DNA of 48,190 nucleotides from NCBI RefSeq assembly GCF_940670765.1, contig NZ_CALNVW010000047.1:1-48190 (forward strand), read 5' to 3'. Every line of letters begins with the position of its first letter. Within the stretch, counting starts at the first letter, position 1. This stretch comes from Streptomyces sp. A 4/2 (lineage in GTDB: Bacteria; Actinomycetota; Actinomycetes; Streptomycetales; Streptomycetaceae). The notes under the pieces are model-generated. The model was not told the DNA's origin, searched no databases, and was given only the letters and a program-made list of their open reading frames with translations. The position numbers and the translations under genes are program-made. Of this stretch, positions 8,244 through 16,746 are shown in pieces.

Positions 8244-9526
8244 GCCGCGCCGCCGATCCCGGCCGCAGCGAGCGCGACGCGCAGCACCTGCTCCCCCGGC
8301 CCGGCGTCCGTTGCGAGTGCCTCGGCCAGGGCCAGGGTGCGGGGCGCGACGGTCGCCGGGTCGCGGCCGTCGCGGAGCACCGCGGTGAAGATCTCGGCCA
8401 GTTCGTCGATGCCGTCCGCGCGCAGCCCGGCCCAGGTGAGCTCCTGGACGCCCAGGCGCAGCCCGGCGGGTGCGGTGATGTGCGGCAGCGGGATCGCGTT
8501 GACGACGATCCCGGCCTCGAACAGCCGTCGGGAGGCGTCCTCGGCGTCCATGAGCGGGGCGATGTCGATCCACAGCTGGTGGCAGTCGGTGAACCCGGCC
8601 TTCTCCCCGCAGACCGTGAACCCGCGCCCGGCCAGCGCCGCGCCCAGCCGCCGGGCGTTGGCCACGGTGGCGTGCGCGTACGCGGGGCCGCGGGCGTCCA
8701 TCTCGGCGGCGGCTACGGCCAGGGCGACGACGTCGGCCGGGTGGTGGTGGGAGACGAAGTGCGAGGCGTGCTCGTCCAGCCGCGCCGCGAGGGCGGCGTC
8801 GTTGGTGGCCAGCAGTCCCTTGTGCGGGCCGGGGTAGGTCTTGTGGGTGGAACCGCCGAGGCTGTCGGCGCCCTCGGTGAGCGGGTTCTGCCAGGCGCCG
8901 CCGGCGATCAGGCCCAGGGTGTGCGAGGCGTCGTAGTGGATCACCGTGTCGGGGCCGACGATCTCCCGCAGTCCCTGAAGGTCCATGGGAAACAGGCACA
9001 TGAACGCGTCCAGGTACACCAGTTCCGGGCGCGGCCCGGTGCCGAGTAGGCGGTCGAGCGCGTCGAGGTCGAGGGTGCAGGTGGCCGGGTCGACGGGGAG
9101 GTTCTTCATCTGCAGGCCCAGGCGGGTACCGATGAAACGGGTCGAACCGTGGCCGCCGTCGCGCTCTGCCAGGTTGTAGGCGACCTCCCGCGGTCTCGCC
9201 AGCGCCGAGAGCGCCGCGGTCAGCGCGGACACCCCGGACACGGGCTTGAGGTTCATGAAGTCCGCACCCAGTTGCGCGCCGAGCCGGACGGCTGCTGCCT
9301 GCTCGACAGCCACGAGGTCCTGGCGACCCGGCCATGCCCAATTCTCGCCCCCGTCCCTCGGCCCGGGGAAGGCGTAGCGGACGGCGGCGTCCATCAGGTG
9401 CGGGATCCGAGCGGCGAGGCTGAGTCTGTTTTCGCTGGGCACCAGGTGCAGCCTGCGTCGGCCGGCCGCGTGGTGGGCGGATGCCTGGCGGAGGGCGGCA
9501 AGTGCGTCGGGCGGGATGCGGGTCAT
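8240..9526 (-). CDS. SHMT-like PLP enzyme (hydroxymethyltransferase/transaldolase type)
   Basis: 428 residues, fold type I PLP enzyme. The expected PLP lysine lies in GGSTHKTYPGPHKG, the region SHMT uses (STTHKT), and the N-terminus has the SHMT-like LVPSENRLS. Housekeeping SHMT conserves EAEYVD/GY regions that are altered here, so this is a secondary-metabolism branch. Relatives in nucleoside and fluorothreonine pathways condense glycine- or threonine-derived carbon with aldehydes to give beta-hydroxy amino acids, and that is the likely role. The start at 9526 overlaps the P450 stop by 4 bp. The substrate is unknown; a simple GlyA duplicate is less likely given the operon. Confidence 0.85.
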   Translation of the reverse strand: MTRIPPDALAALRQASAHHAAGRRRLHLVPSENRLSLAARIPHLMDAAVRYAFPGPRDGGENWAWPGRQDLVAVEQAAAVRLGAQLGADFMNLKPVSGVSALTAALSALARPREVAYNLAERDGGHGSTRFIGTRLGLQMKNLPVDPATCTLDLDALDRLLGTGPRPELVYLDAFMCLFPMDLQGLREIVGPDTVIHYDASHTLGLIAGGAWQNPLTEGADSLGGSTHKTYPGPHKGLLATNDAALAARLDEHASHFVSHHHPADVVALAVAAAEMDARGPAYAHATVANARRLGAALAGRGFTVCGEKAGFTDCHQLWIDIAPLMDAEDASRRLFEAGIVVNAIPLPHITAPAGLRLGVQELTWAGLRADGIDELAEIFTAVLRDGRDPATVAPRTLALAEALATDAGPGEQVLRVALAAAGIGGAA

Positions 9527-10824
9527 GAAGCGGACTCCAGGGCGAACGGCAGCTGGTCGACGGGGGCCTTGGCGGGCCGGAAGGTGATCCGGGCCGGTGG
9601 GCCGGCGGGCAGGGTGGGGAGCCCCTTCTGCAGGGCGCCGGCCATGACGGCCAGGGCCATCAGCTCGGCGAGCGGCCGGCCCAGGCACGCGTGCGCGCCT
9701 CCGCCGAACGCCCACAGCCGCGAGGCGCTGGCCTGCCCGGCCAGGAACCGGCCCGGCCGGAACTGTTGGGGACGCGGGAAGACCTCGGGATCGAAGTGCC
9801 CGGCCGACGGGGAGTAGGCCACCCGTGTTCCCGCCTCGATCCGGAGACCAGCCAGCGTCAGAGGGCAGACCGCCTCCCGCATCGACAGCAGGTTCGGCGC
9901 GTGCAGGCGCAGGCTCTCGGCGAGCACCGACCGGAGCACCGGCAGCCCGCCGCGCGCCACCAGGCGGCCGGGATCAGCGGCCACCGCGCGGGCCTCGGCC
10001 GCCGCGAGCTCGGCGTGCTCACGATGGCCGGCCAGCTCCACCAGGCACCAGGTGAGCAGGCTCGCCGTCGTCTCCCGCGCGGCGATCAGCAGTGCCAGCA
10101 GATGGTCCTCCAGCGGCCCAGCCGCCGCCGGGGCATCGGCGAACGCCGCCACCAGCCCGGCAAGCGCCGCCCCGCCCGCCGAGTCCCCGGCGGCCTGAGC
10201 GGCACGGCGGGCGAACAGGGCGTGCAGCTCCCGGCGGGCCGACCGGCCGACCCAGTACCGGCGGTCCGCGTACCGGGCCGGTCCCGGCGGCGCACCGGTC
10301 GCCGAGACGAACACCTCGAAGGCGGCGGCGAACCGTGCCGCGTCCGCCTCCCCGGGGGAGATACCGAGCAGGACGCGGGCGCTCATCGCGCCGGTGAGCC
10401 CGCGCACCTGCCCGTGTAGATCCGCGGTGCCGTGCAGCGCCCACCGGCCGACGGTCGGGCCGATCACCTCCAGCAGGGGCACTACGTAGCCGGGCAGCGC
10501 CCGGCCGGACAGCGCGGGACGCAGCCGGCGGCGTGCTTCGCCGTGGTGCTCCGCGGTGAGGTTGAACAGCGCCCGGCCGAACAGGTCGTGCACCAGCGGC
10601 GTGTTGAGCACCTCCAGGCGGCCGCGTTCGGCCGCGAACAGCTCGCCCAGTCCGGCCCAGGTGCCCACCAGGACCGTCTCCACGCCGTCGACCGGCATCC
10701 GGAACACCGGCCCGTTTCGGCGGTGCCCCTCCTGGAGGACACCGAGCGGGTCACTGGCAAAGCCGCTCTCCGGGTGCCGAAGGGGTAACCCCGCTGTGGC
10801 CGGCGCCGCGGCGGACTCAGACAC
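9523..10824 (-). CDS. Cytochrome P450 monooxygenase
   Basis: 433 residues. The I-helix is AARETTAS (the usual AGxET threonine context with an Arg preceding Glu), the K-helix is ESLR, and the heme loop is FGGGAHACLG with the thiolate Cys at residue 380. It is soluble and class I-like, so it needs ferredoxin and reductase from elsewhere; none is encoded here. GTG start at 10824 overlaps the radical SAM gene by 8 bp. It probably hydroxylates the biosynthetic intermediate or makes the aldehyde used by the neighbouring SHMT-like enzyme (inference). Confidence 0.95.
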   Translation of the reverse strand: MSESAAAPATAGLPLRHPESGFASDPLGVLQEGHRRNGPVFRMPVDGVETVLVGTWAGLGELFAAERGRLEVLNTPLVHDLFGRALFNLTAEHHGEARRRLRPALSGRALPGYVVPLLEVIGPTVGRWALHGTADLHGQVRGLTGAMSARVLLGISPGEADAARFAAAFEVFVSATGAPPGPARYADRRYWVGRSARRELHALFARRAAQAAGDSAGGAALAGLVAAFADAPAAAGPLEDHLLALLIAARETTASLLTWCLVELAGHREHAELAAAEARAVAADPGRLVARGGLPVLRSVLAESLRLHAPNLLSMREAVCPLTLAGLRIEAGTRVAYSPSAGHFDPEVFPRPQQFRPGRFLAGQASASRLWAFGGGAHACLGRPLAELMALAVMAGALQKGLPTLPAGPPARITFRPAKAPVDQLPFALESAS

Positions 10825-11932
10825 CGGCTCGCTCCAGCACGTTCAGCTGCTGCGCCGCGCGGGCGATGATGGCCGCGTGGTCGAGCGGGGCCACCTTCAG
10901 CTGCGGCCGGCAGGAGCAGTCCGCGGGCAGGTCCGCCGCCTCGCCGCTCTCCCCGAAGCGCATCAGCGCGTCCACCACACCGTCGGCGCAGTCCGGGCAG
11001 GCGTCGGGGAAGACCGACTCGAAGTCGCTGCCGCGCAGGTTCACGCACGCTACCCGCACCGCGAGCCGCTCGTGGACCCGGCGGACCGTCTCCACGACCG
11101 TCCACAGGTTCGGCGGGGTGTACTGTCCGGCCTCCCACAGCTCCCACGCCACCGTGTGGCGCGACACCCGCGTCGGGCACAGCGTCATCCCCTTCACGCC
11201 GAGTCCGGTCAGGTAGTCCACCGACTTGACGACGTCGGTCACCGCCTCGCCCTCGCTCAGGAACGGCGGCTTGATCAGCAGGTAGATCTTCGGGTCGACG
11301 CCCAGACCGGCCATCACCGACAAGGCCCGCTCGAAGGACTTCTGCGAGATACGGGTGTTCACCAGCGTCTCGCGTACCAGCACGTCCGCGGACTGCAGAC
11401 CGATGCCGATCTCCAGACGCACCTCGCCGAGCGCCTCCACGAACGGGCCCAGCACCGGTCCGGTGACGAACTGGGGCAACGACTCGACCACCAGGCGCTT
11501 GACGCCGGCCGCCGCGACCAGGCGGGCGATCTCCACCTGGACGTCGCGGGGGATCTCGCGCGGCGCGAAGAAGGACCCGTCGTTGTAGAGGGAGAGCACC
11601 TCGTAGGCGGGCTCGCCCTCGGTCCGCGCCAGGGTGCGCCGGACCTGGTCCAGAAGGCTCTCGGACGAGGCGGCGCCGTCGATGCCGAAGTTGTTGAAGT
11701 TGGTGAACGGGCACATCGTGCACGTCGGCACGCTGCAGCCGCCGGACATGATGATGACCTTCTTACGGCCGACCAGCTCGCCGCCGGGCAGCCGGATCTT
11801 GTCGAAGTCGGTGAACCGCGGCTCGGCCGGCTTCAGCGGCCCGGAGGTCCTCAGCCGCAGGGACAGGTCCCCGATCCGCCGCCGCAGGTCCTTCACTGGC
11901 GCCAGCGCGTTGTCGAGCGTGTGCTCAGGCAT
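10817..11932 (-). CDS. Radical SAM enzyme of the archaeosine-synthase beta (RaSEA/TIGR01210)-like family
   Basis: 371 residues. The cluster motif is CSVPTCTMC (CX4CX2C), spaced differently from the common CX3CX2C. Further segments match the TIGR01210/RaSEA pattern as I remember it: LSLYNDGSFF, VVESLPQF, EIGIGLQSA, YLLIKPPFLSEGEAV and WELWEAGQYTPPNLW. RaSEA cleaves a lysine adduct on tRNA in archaea; a bacterial copy heading a small-molecule operon suggests a recruited chemistry on a free amino-acid or nucleoside substrate. A C-terminal Cys-rich segment (CPDC, CSCRP) may bind a second cofactor or zinc. ATG at 11932 has a strong purine-rich ribosome binding site. It is the first gene of the operon. 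Confidence 0.85.
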   Translation of the reverse strand: MPEHTLDNALAPVKDLRRRIGDLSLRLRTSGPLKPAEPRFTDFDKIRLPGGELVGRKKVIIMSGGCSVPTCTMCPFTNFNNFGIDGAASSESLLDQVRRTLARTEGEPAYEVLSLYNDGSFFAPREIPRDVQVEIARLVAAAGVKRLVVESLPQFVTGPVLGPFVEALGEVRLEIGIGLQSADVLVRETLVNTRISQKSFERALSVMAGLGVDPKIYLLIKPPFLSEGEAVTDVVKSVDYLTGLGVKGMTLCPTRVSRHTVAWELWEAGQYTPPNLWTVVETVRRVHERLAVRVACVNLRGSDFESVFPDACPDCADGVVDALMRFGESGEAADLPADCSCRPQLKVAPLDHAAIIARAAQQLNVLERAGV

Positions 11933-12105
11933 GGCCTTCCCCCTTCGATCCCCGGTCGGTCAGCCGGACACGCGCGCGGACCGGAAGCGCAGCGCAGCCG
12001 TCACGAACCCCCTAGGAGACCGGGAGATCCAGCGCACGGGAAGAGCGCCTCGATCGACCGGCACCGTCTGGGGTAGGAACCGAACGTAGCCGCGCGTTCA
12101 CGGCT

Positions 12106-12127
12106 GGGGTTCACGGTGGTGAACCCC
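12106..12127. promoter_or_regulatory. Operator-like inverted repeat upstream of the heptose operon
   Basis: A perfect 9-bp inverted repeat GGGGTTCAC-N4-GTGAACCCC, with another GTTCACGG copy a few bases to its left (12096-12103). It lies between the XRE regulator stop (12151) and the radical SAM start (11932). No T-run follows on the minus strand, so an operator is more likely than a terminator. The binding protein is unknown; the adjacent XRE regulator is the obvious candidate. Confidence 0.45.
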
Positions 12128-12150
12128 TGAAGGGGCCCGCTGGCGGCCGC

Positions 12151-13431
12151 TCAGTTCAGGGCGCCGACCCGGTGGGCGAGACCGCGCAGGTCACGGCGGG
12201 CGTGCGTGGTCATCGGCCGCCCGAGGAGGTAGGTGACGCAGTCCCGCACCAGCGGGTCTACCCGCAGCCGCTGCGGCCCGGCCTGCTCGGCCAGCAGCAG
12301 CTGGCGGGTCGCGTCGCCCTCCCGGCCCCGCATGTGCGCCAAAGCCCTTCCCAGGTCGGCGTGGTAGGCCATCCGCCGCCCCGGCGCCGTGATCGTCTCG
12401 GGGTGAAGACCCTCACCGGCGTCCGCGGCATCGCCGTGCCGACCCAGCGCGGTGTTCAGACTCACACGGTGGATGGCGGTGTTGATCAGACCGAAGTTGA
12501 GATGCCAATCGCGCGTCTCGCCGGTCCGATGGGCAAGCCGCTCCGCCTCGGCAAGGTGGGTTGCAGCATCCAGGCGGCGGGCCTCGCCCGCGCGGGTCTT
12601 GTCGCGGGTGATGGCCGTGGCCGAGATCAGATGGAGCTCGCCGAGCAATGCCTGCGGGGCGCGCCCGGACCCCAACTGCGCCTCCAGGGACGAAATGGCC
12701 GCCGCCGCGCGCAGCAGGGCTTGATCCGGGCTGCCGACCGCCAGCAGCACGTGGGCGGTGAAGAAATCCGACAGAGCCGTGTACTGCGGGTCCTCGAGTT
12801 CGGCGATCACCTCGGCGGCACGGGTGACCGCGACGAAGGCGAGATCGGGGTAGCCCAGGTACTTCAGCAGCAGCACGCACGCCGGGTGGTACGCGCCGGC
12901 CAGCAACTGCAGCAGCCGGCGGCGAGCGTAGCCGTGCCGGGCATCGGCCGCTGCGCGCAGATCGGACAGCAGGGCGGGCAGTTCGACCGCGAGCGTTCCG
13001 TATTCGGAGGCGTGGTAGAGGTTGTTGGCTCGAGCGACGCGGGCCGTCAGCAACGGGAAAGGGTCCTCGGGCAGCCGCTCGCCGTGTGCTGCCGGGAGGG
13101 CGAGGCCCATGAGGGCGAGTCTGAGCGCGGGAATCGCCGCGTGGGCGGCACTGCTGGGCGGGTCCATCGGCGCGGCCGGCTGGCCGGTCAGCTCGGTGGG
13201 CGAGATCCGTAAGACGTCGGCGATGGAGTCGATGAACATCTGGCTGTCGAGCAACCGGTGCCCGTTCTCCACCATGGAGAGGTACCCCTGGGAGATCCCG
13301 GTCTGTTGCGCCAGGCTCTTCAGGCCGACTCCGCGCTGGCGCCGCAGGGTCCGCAGGTTGGAGCCGATCGCTGCGGCCCGATGTGACTGCTGCTCGTCCA
13401 TGATCGCCTGCCCCACGTCCCGAAGATCCAT
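12151..13431 (-). CDS. XRE-family transcriptional regulator with TPR-like C-terminal domain
   Basis: 426 residues. An XRE helix-turn-helix covers about residues 20-80 (NLRTLRRQRGVGLKSLAQ then GISQGYLSMVENG). The following DVLRISPTELTGQP is the connector common in Streptomyces XRE regulators. The rest is Ala/Leu-rich helical repeats typical of large TPR-type sensor domains. It lies directly upstream of the nine-gene operon on the same strand, 218 bp from it, with an inverted repeat in the gap, so it is a likely cluster regulator. No clear ribosome binding site precedes the ATG at 13431; an ATG at codon 12 is an alternative start. Confidence 0.85.
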   Translation of the reverse strand: MDLRDVGQAIMDEQQSHRAAAIGSNLRTLRRQRGVGLKSLAQQTGISQGYLSMVENGHRLLDSQMFIDSIADVLRISPTELTGQPAAPMDPPSSAAHAAIPALRLALMGLALPAAHGERLPEDPFPLLTARVARANNLYHASEYGTLAVELPALLSDLRAAADARHGYARRRLLQLLAGAYHPACVLLLKYLGYPDLAFVAVTRAAEVIAELEDPQYTALSDFFTAHVLLAVGSPDQALLRAAAAISSLEAQLGSGRAPQALLGELHLISATAITRDKTRAGEARRLDAATHLAEAERLAHRTGETRDWHLNFGLINTAIHRVSLNTALGRHGDAADAGEGLHPETITAPGRRMAYHADLGRALAHMRGREGDATRQLLLAEQAGPQRLRVDPLVRDCVTYLLGRPMTTHARRDLRGLAHRVGALN

Positions 13432-13484
13432 AGGCTAGGCCAGGTCGGCCCCGCGTGTGCGGGCATTCCCCGAAAGCGGTGACC

Positions 13485-14600
13485 TCACTTCATCCCGAAG
13501 CTGTCGGCCATCCGTACAAGCAGGCCGGTGCCGTTCGTGTCCCGGGCGCAGGACCGTAGAGCGTGAAGGAGCTCGCGGGCCAGAGGGTCGAGCCTGATGT
13601 AGAGCGGGGCCACGTCCTCAGCAGCGGCCAGGCTCTCGGCGGCCCGGTCGGGGTCCGCGCCTCTTGCCCGGGCCTCTGCCCCGAAGAGCAGCAGGTCGGC
13701 TCGCCGGGCCGGCGGCATCAACGCGGTAGCCGCCTCCAGGTCCAGGACCTCGTCCAGCACCCCGAACTGCATCGCGCTTCCCGCCGTCGCCACCGCGACT
13801 TCCGCGGCTTCCACCTCACCGCCGACACGGTCGCCGGCCTGGCCGAGGAGGGCCTCGGCTTGGTGCCGTCGGCCTGCTGTCGCGTGGGCGAGCGCTGCCG
13901 CGCACAGCAGCTCGACGGACAGCGCCGTGGGGAGGTGCTGCGTGGCGCGGTCGGCGGCCGTCTCCGGCAGCCCCATGCTCGTCAGCAGCCGTATCTCCTC
14001 GGACGCCACAAGATGATCTCCATCAGCGCCTGGGCCGGCGCAGTGGAGGAAACTCCACGCCAGATCCCGGTATCCCAGGCGGCGCAGCAGGCCTGCCGCG
14101 GCCACGTAGGCGACGGTCCGCGCAGCTCTCGCATCGGATCCCTCTCCCCCTTCGGCGCACGCCCTGTCTGCCAGTTCAAGCAGCGCGGGTAGGCGCAGTG
14201 CCAGCGCGTGCTCGTCTCCGGCTGCCTGCGCGGCCCGGAGGTCCTCGGCACCGGCCCGCAGCTCCTCCAGGCCCCGGGCGGGGCCCCTCGTACGGGGACC
14301 CGCTTGGACAACGTGGCGGCGAAGGTGCCACGCCGCGGCACGAACGACGCCGTGCTGCGTCCCGTGAGGTTCATAGGGCTGGCCGGTCAGCTCGGTCGGG
14401 TCCAAGCGGAGCCCGGCTGCCAGGGAGTACAGGACACGATGCCGGTCCACCCAGTCGACTTCGGCTTCTACGTTCCGGATCAGCTGCTCCGTCAGGCTGG
14501 AGGACGACGCCATCTCGGTCACCGTGACACCGCGGCGGTGCCGCCACAGGGCGACACGATGTCCGATCGGGACATGGCCTTCGCCGTTCGTCCCCAGCAT
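13485..14600 (-). CDS. XRE-family/TPR regulator, second copy
   Basis: 371 residues from the ATG at 14600. The HTH is degenerate (IGHRVALWRHRRGVTVTEMA then SLTEQLIRNVEAE), followed by a hallmark shared with the neighbouring regulator, GLRLDPTELTGQP, and a long helical repeat domain. The frame is open up to 14720, but the upstream 40 residues look unlike protein and I excluded them. It is 53 bp upstream of the first XRE regulator on the same strand, so the two are probably co-transcribed. The weak HTH could mean a changed operator or a mainly protein-binding role. Confidence 0.75.
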   Translation of the reverse strand: MLGTNGEGHVPIGHRVALWRHRRGVTVTEMASSSSLTEQLIRNVEAEVDWVDRHRVLYSLAAGLRLDPTELTGQPYEPHGTQHGVVRAAAWHLRRHVVQAGPRTRGPARGLEELRAGAEDLRAAQAAGDEHALALRLPALLELADRACAEGGEGSDARAARTVAYVAAAGLLRRLGYRDLAWSFLHCAGPGADGDHLVASEEIRLLTSMGLPETAADRATQHLPTALSVELLCAAALAHATAGRRHQAEALLGQAGDRVGGEVEAAEVAVATAGSAMQFGVLDEVLDLEAATALMPPARRADLLLFGAEARARGADPDRAAESLAAAEDVAPLYIRLDPLARELLHALRSCARDTNGTGLLVRMADSFGMK

Positions 14601-14895
14601 CACCAGGGTGCTCGCATGGCTATCGGGCTCCGTGCTCGTCCATGGCGGCGATGCTCGCCGTCCGGATCTGGTCCTCTCCCACGAGACCACATGGGCTTCG
14701 CGGCGACACAGTAGCCACAAGGATCGAGCCAGCGCGAATATGCCTGTACGGCTCCCGCAGGGGTAGTACCAGTCTTTCCACCGTGGTTACTTGGTCCGTG
14801 ACCGCGCTCTGCGGTAGGCCTTAAGCACCATGTCTTCCGGAATGGCACCTGAAGTCCGAATCCGCTGCCGCAACGACCACTCTCGGAGTCCACCC
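14601..14895. promoter_or_regulatory. Divergent promoter region between XRE regulator and P-loop kinase
   Basis: A 295-bp gap between genes pointing away from each other. It must hold both promoters. The only AT-richer stretch is around 14740-14830, and I see no consensus -35/-10 pair or repeat that I would name. Confidence 0.35.
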
Positions 14896-15474
14896 GTGCC
14901 CGTCCGAACCCCGACCCTGGCCGTAGTGAGCGGCCCGCCTGCGACCGGCAAGACCACCCTCGCCAAGGAGCTCGCCCGGCACCTGGGCTGCCCCGCGATC
15001 TTGCGTGACGAGATCAAGCAAGGCCTGGCCATGAACCATCCGGGTCACGACCCCGACGGCAACGATCCACTCAACGTCCCGGCACTGGAAGCGTTCTTCG
15101 CAACGATCACGGTCCTCCTCCGGGCGGGCTCGACCGTCGTCGCCGAAGCCGCCTTCCAGGACCGCCTCTGGCGCCCCGGGCTGGAGCCGCTCACGACGTT
15201 CGCCGACCTCCGGATCATCCGGTGCACCACCCCCGCCTCGATCATCGCCCGGCGCATCACCGACCGCGCCCGCACCGACAGCCACCGGGTCGCCCACGGC
15301 GACAAGGCCCTGCTCGCCGACATGGACGCCGGCGTGTACGACCCCGATCAGTTCGTCCCCATCAGCCTGGACGCCCCGACCCTGCTGGTGGACACCTCCG
15401 ACGGCTACACGCCCGGCATGACGGAGATCCAGAGATTTCTCCTGCCGCCGGAGCGCGAAGAAGGCGCAAGCTGA
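14896..15474 (+). CDS. P-loop NTPase, small-molecule kinase/zeta-toxin-like
   Basis: 192 residues. Walker A GPPATGKTTL lies near the N-terminus and is preceded by LAVVSG. ILRDEIKQGL follows, as in gluconate-kinase, chloramphenicol-phosphotransferase and zeta-toxin-like kinases, and a lid region rich in Arg (IIARRITDRARTDSHR) is visible. GTG at 14896 with GGAG seven bases upstream is preferred over the ATG at 14830. It is the only plus-strand gene in the first 16 kb and sits next to the regulators. The substrate is unknown; a role in phosphorylating the cluster product (self-resistance) is possible but unproven. Confidence 0.75.
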   Translation: MPVRTPTLAVVSGPPATGKTTLAKELARHLGCPAILRDEIKQGLAMNHPGHDPDGNDPLNVPALEAFFATITVLLRAGSTVVAEAAFQDRLWRPGLEPLTTFADLRIIRCTTPASIIARRITDRARTDSHRVAHGDKALLADMDAGVYDPDQFVPISLDAPTLLVDTSDGYTPGMTEIQRFLLPPEREEGAS

Positions 15475-15577
15475 GGATCCCGCCGTGACTGCCCTCAGCC
15501 TGGCAGGCCAGCCTTCGAGCTGGCCAACGCGCGGAATTGGTGGACCCCAGGGTGGCCTGCGGCGTAGCGTCAGGGAT

Positions 15578-15651
15578 GAGGTCCCGCCGCATCCCCCGTC
15601 GGCGGGACCTCCTCGGTTCCTGGCCGGCGTGGCGGCGCTGGCGCCGCCACG
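15578..15651. terminator. Two strong hairpins between convergent genes
   Basis: A perfect 12-bp inverted repeat (15578-15589 with 15600-15611) and a perfect 10-bp one (15628-15637 with 15642-15651) lie between the plus-strand kinase (ends 15474) and the minus-strand 81-residue gene (ends 15659). Their placement fits a bidirectional terminator pair. Confidence 0.7.
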
Positions 15652-15658
15652 CTGTTCG

Positions 15659-15904
15659 TCAGCCGCGAGCAGGCTCGGTCGCCGTCACCAGGGTGATGCG
15701 CTCGGCGCAGACGGACGCGTCTCCCTTGCGGTGCCCCGGTTCGAACACCGCGACGGTGTAGCTGGTGATCCCGGAGGGCAGTTGCAGGAACATGTCGTTG
15801 ACGCGTGACTTGGTGTGTTCGAGGGCGTCGGACGCACTGGGTTGATCGACGGTCAGCATGCGCGGGCCGATCCCGGGGATGTCTACCTCGACGTTCCACT
15901 TCAT
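15659..15904 (-). CDS. Small hypothetical protein
   Basis: 81 residues from the ATG at 15904 (MKWNVEVDIPGIGPR). Alternating hydrophobic residues suggest a compact alpha/beta fold, with no motif I can name and no membrane segment. It follows a GNAT gene on the same strand with a 93-bp gap. Third-position GC is high, supporting coding. Confidence 0.55.
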   Translation of the reverse strand: MKWNVEVDIPGIGPRMLTVDQPSASDALEHTKSRVNDMFLQLPSGITSYTVAVFEPGHRKGDASVCAERITLVTATEPARG

Positions 15905-15997
15905 GCGGCCATCCTGGCAGAGCAAAGATCCGCAGCGTCGGCCCCTGGCCGGTGATCGTCTACCTCGGCCGCCGGACGAATGCGATGCGGGCCGGGA

Positions 15998-16525
15998 CTA
16001 CGTAGGCAGGCCGGTGAGCGGGTGCGGCGCCACCGGTTGCAGGACGGCCTTCTTCAGCGCCCGGTTGATGTCGGGGTTGCGCCCGGGGACGTAGGAGCGG
16101 ACCGGTGCGTAGCCGAAGGCGGCGTACAGGGCGAGAGCCGCGATGTTGTGGACGCCGGTCTCCAGCAGGACCTCGATGTGGCCGCGGCCGAGCAGATCCT
16201 GTTCGAGAGCGGCGAGGATCCGGCGGCCGAGCCCCTGCCCGCGGGCGGCCGGGGCCACGTACATCCGCTTGATCTCCGCTCTCGAGGGGCTGAGTGTGCG
16301 CCAGCCTCCGCAGGCCAGAGCCGGTCCGTCTCCGAGGCGGGCGAGGAGGAACTGGCCGTGCGGTGCGTCGAATTCCGCGCAATCGGTGGCCTCGAGGTCG
16401 TCGGCGCTGCCGTAGGTGGCCAGCTGCTCTTGGTGGAGGGCCCGGGTGAGGGCACGGGCGTCGACGGTGCCGTACGGGACGGCGGTGAGCGTCCATTGAG
16501 AGGTGGCCTGAAGCAGCGAGGTCAT
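15998..16525 (-). CDS. GNAT-family N-acetyltransferase
   Basis: 175 residues from the ATG at 16525. It has the acetyl-CoA binding signature of the GNAT fold (IKRMYVAPAARGQGLGRRIL, motif A) and the C-terminal AALALYAAFGY (motif B). The acceptor cannot be read from sequence. The open frame continues upstream to about 16963, but the extension is low-complexity shadow and crosses the candidate origin, so I rejected it. Confidence 0.85.
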   Translation of the reverse strand: MTSLLQATSQWTLTAVPYGTVDARALTRALHQEQLATYGSADDLEATDCAEFDAPHGQFLLARLGDGPALACGGWRTLSPSRAEIKRMYVAPAARGQGLGRRILAALEQDLLGRGHIEVLLETGVHNIAALALYAAFGYAPVRSYVPGRNPDINRALKKAVLQPVAPHPLTGLPT

Positions 16526-16746
16526 AGTGTCGATAGTGCCGGGTGGAGGGCGCCCAGGAGGAGCAGCAGCTCCGCGGTCGCGCGCCGCAGCCGCCACCAC
16601 AGCGTCCGCACGCTGGCCCCGAGCACCCCGACCATCGTGCCCAGCCCTCGCGCACCATCGGGTCGAAAGCGTAGCGCCGGCGGTCCTCCGCCGAGAGGTC
16701 GGAGTCTGGAGCCGCCGCTGCCGGGCCTCGGCACTCCGCGCCGCCT

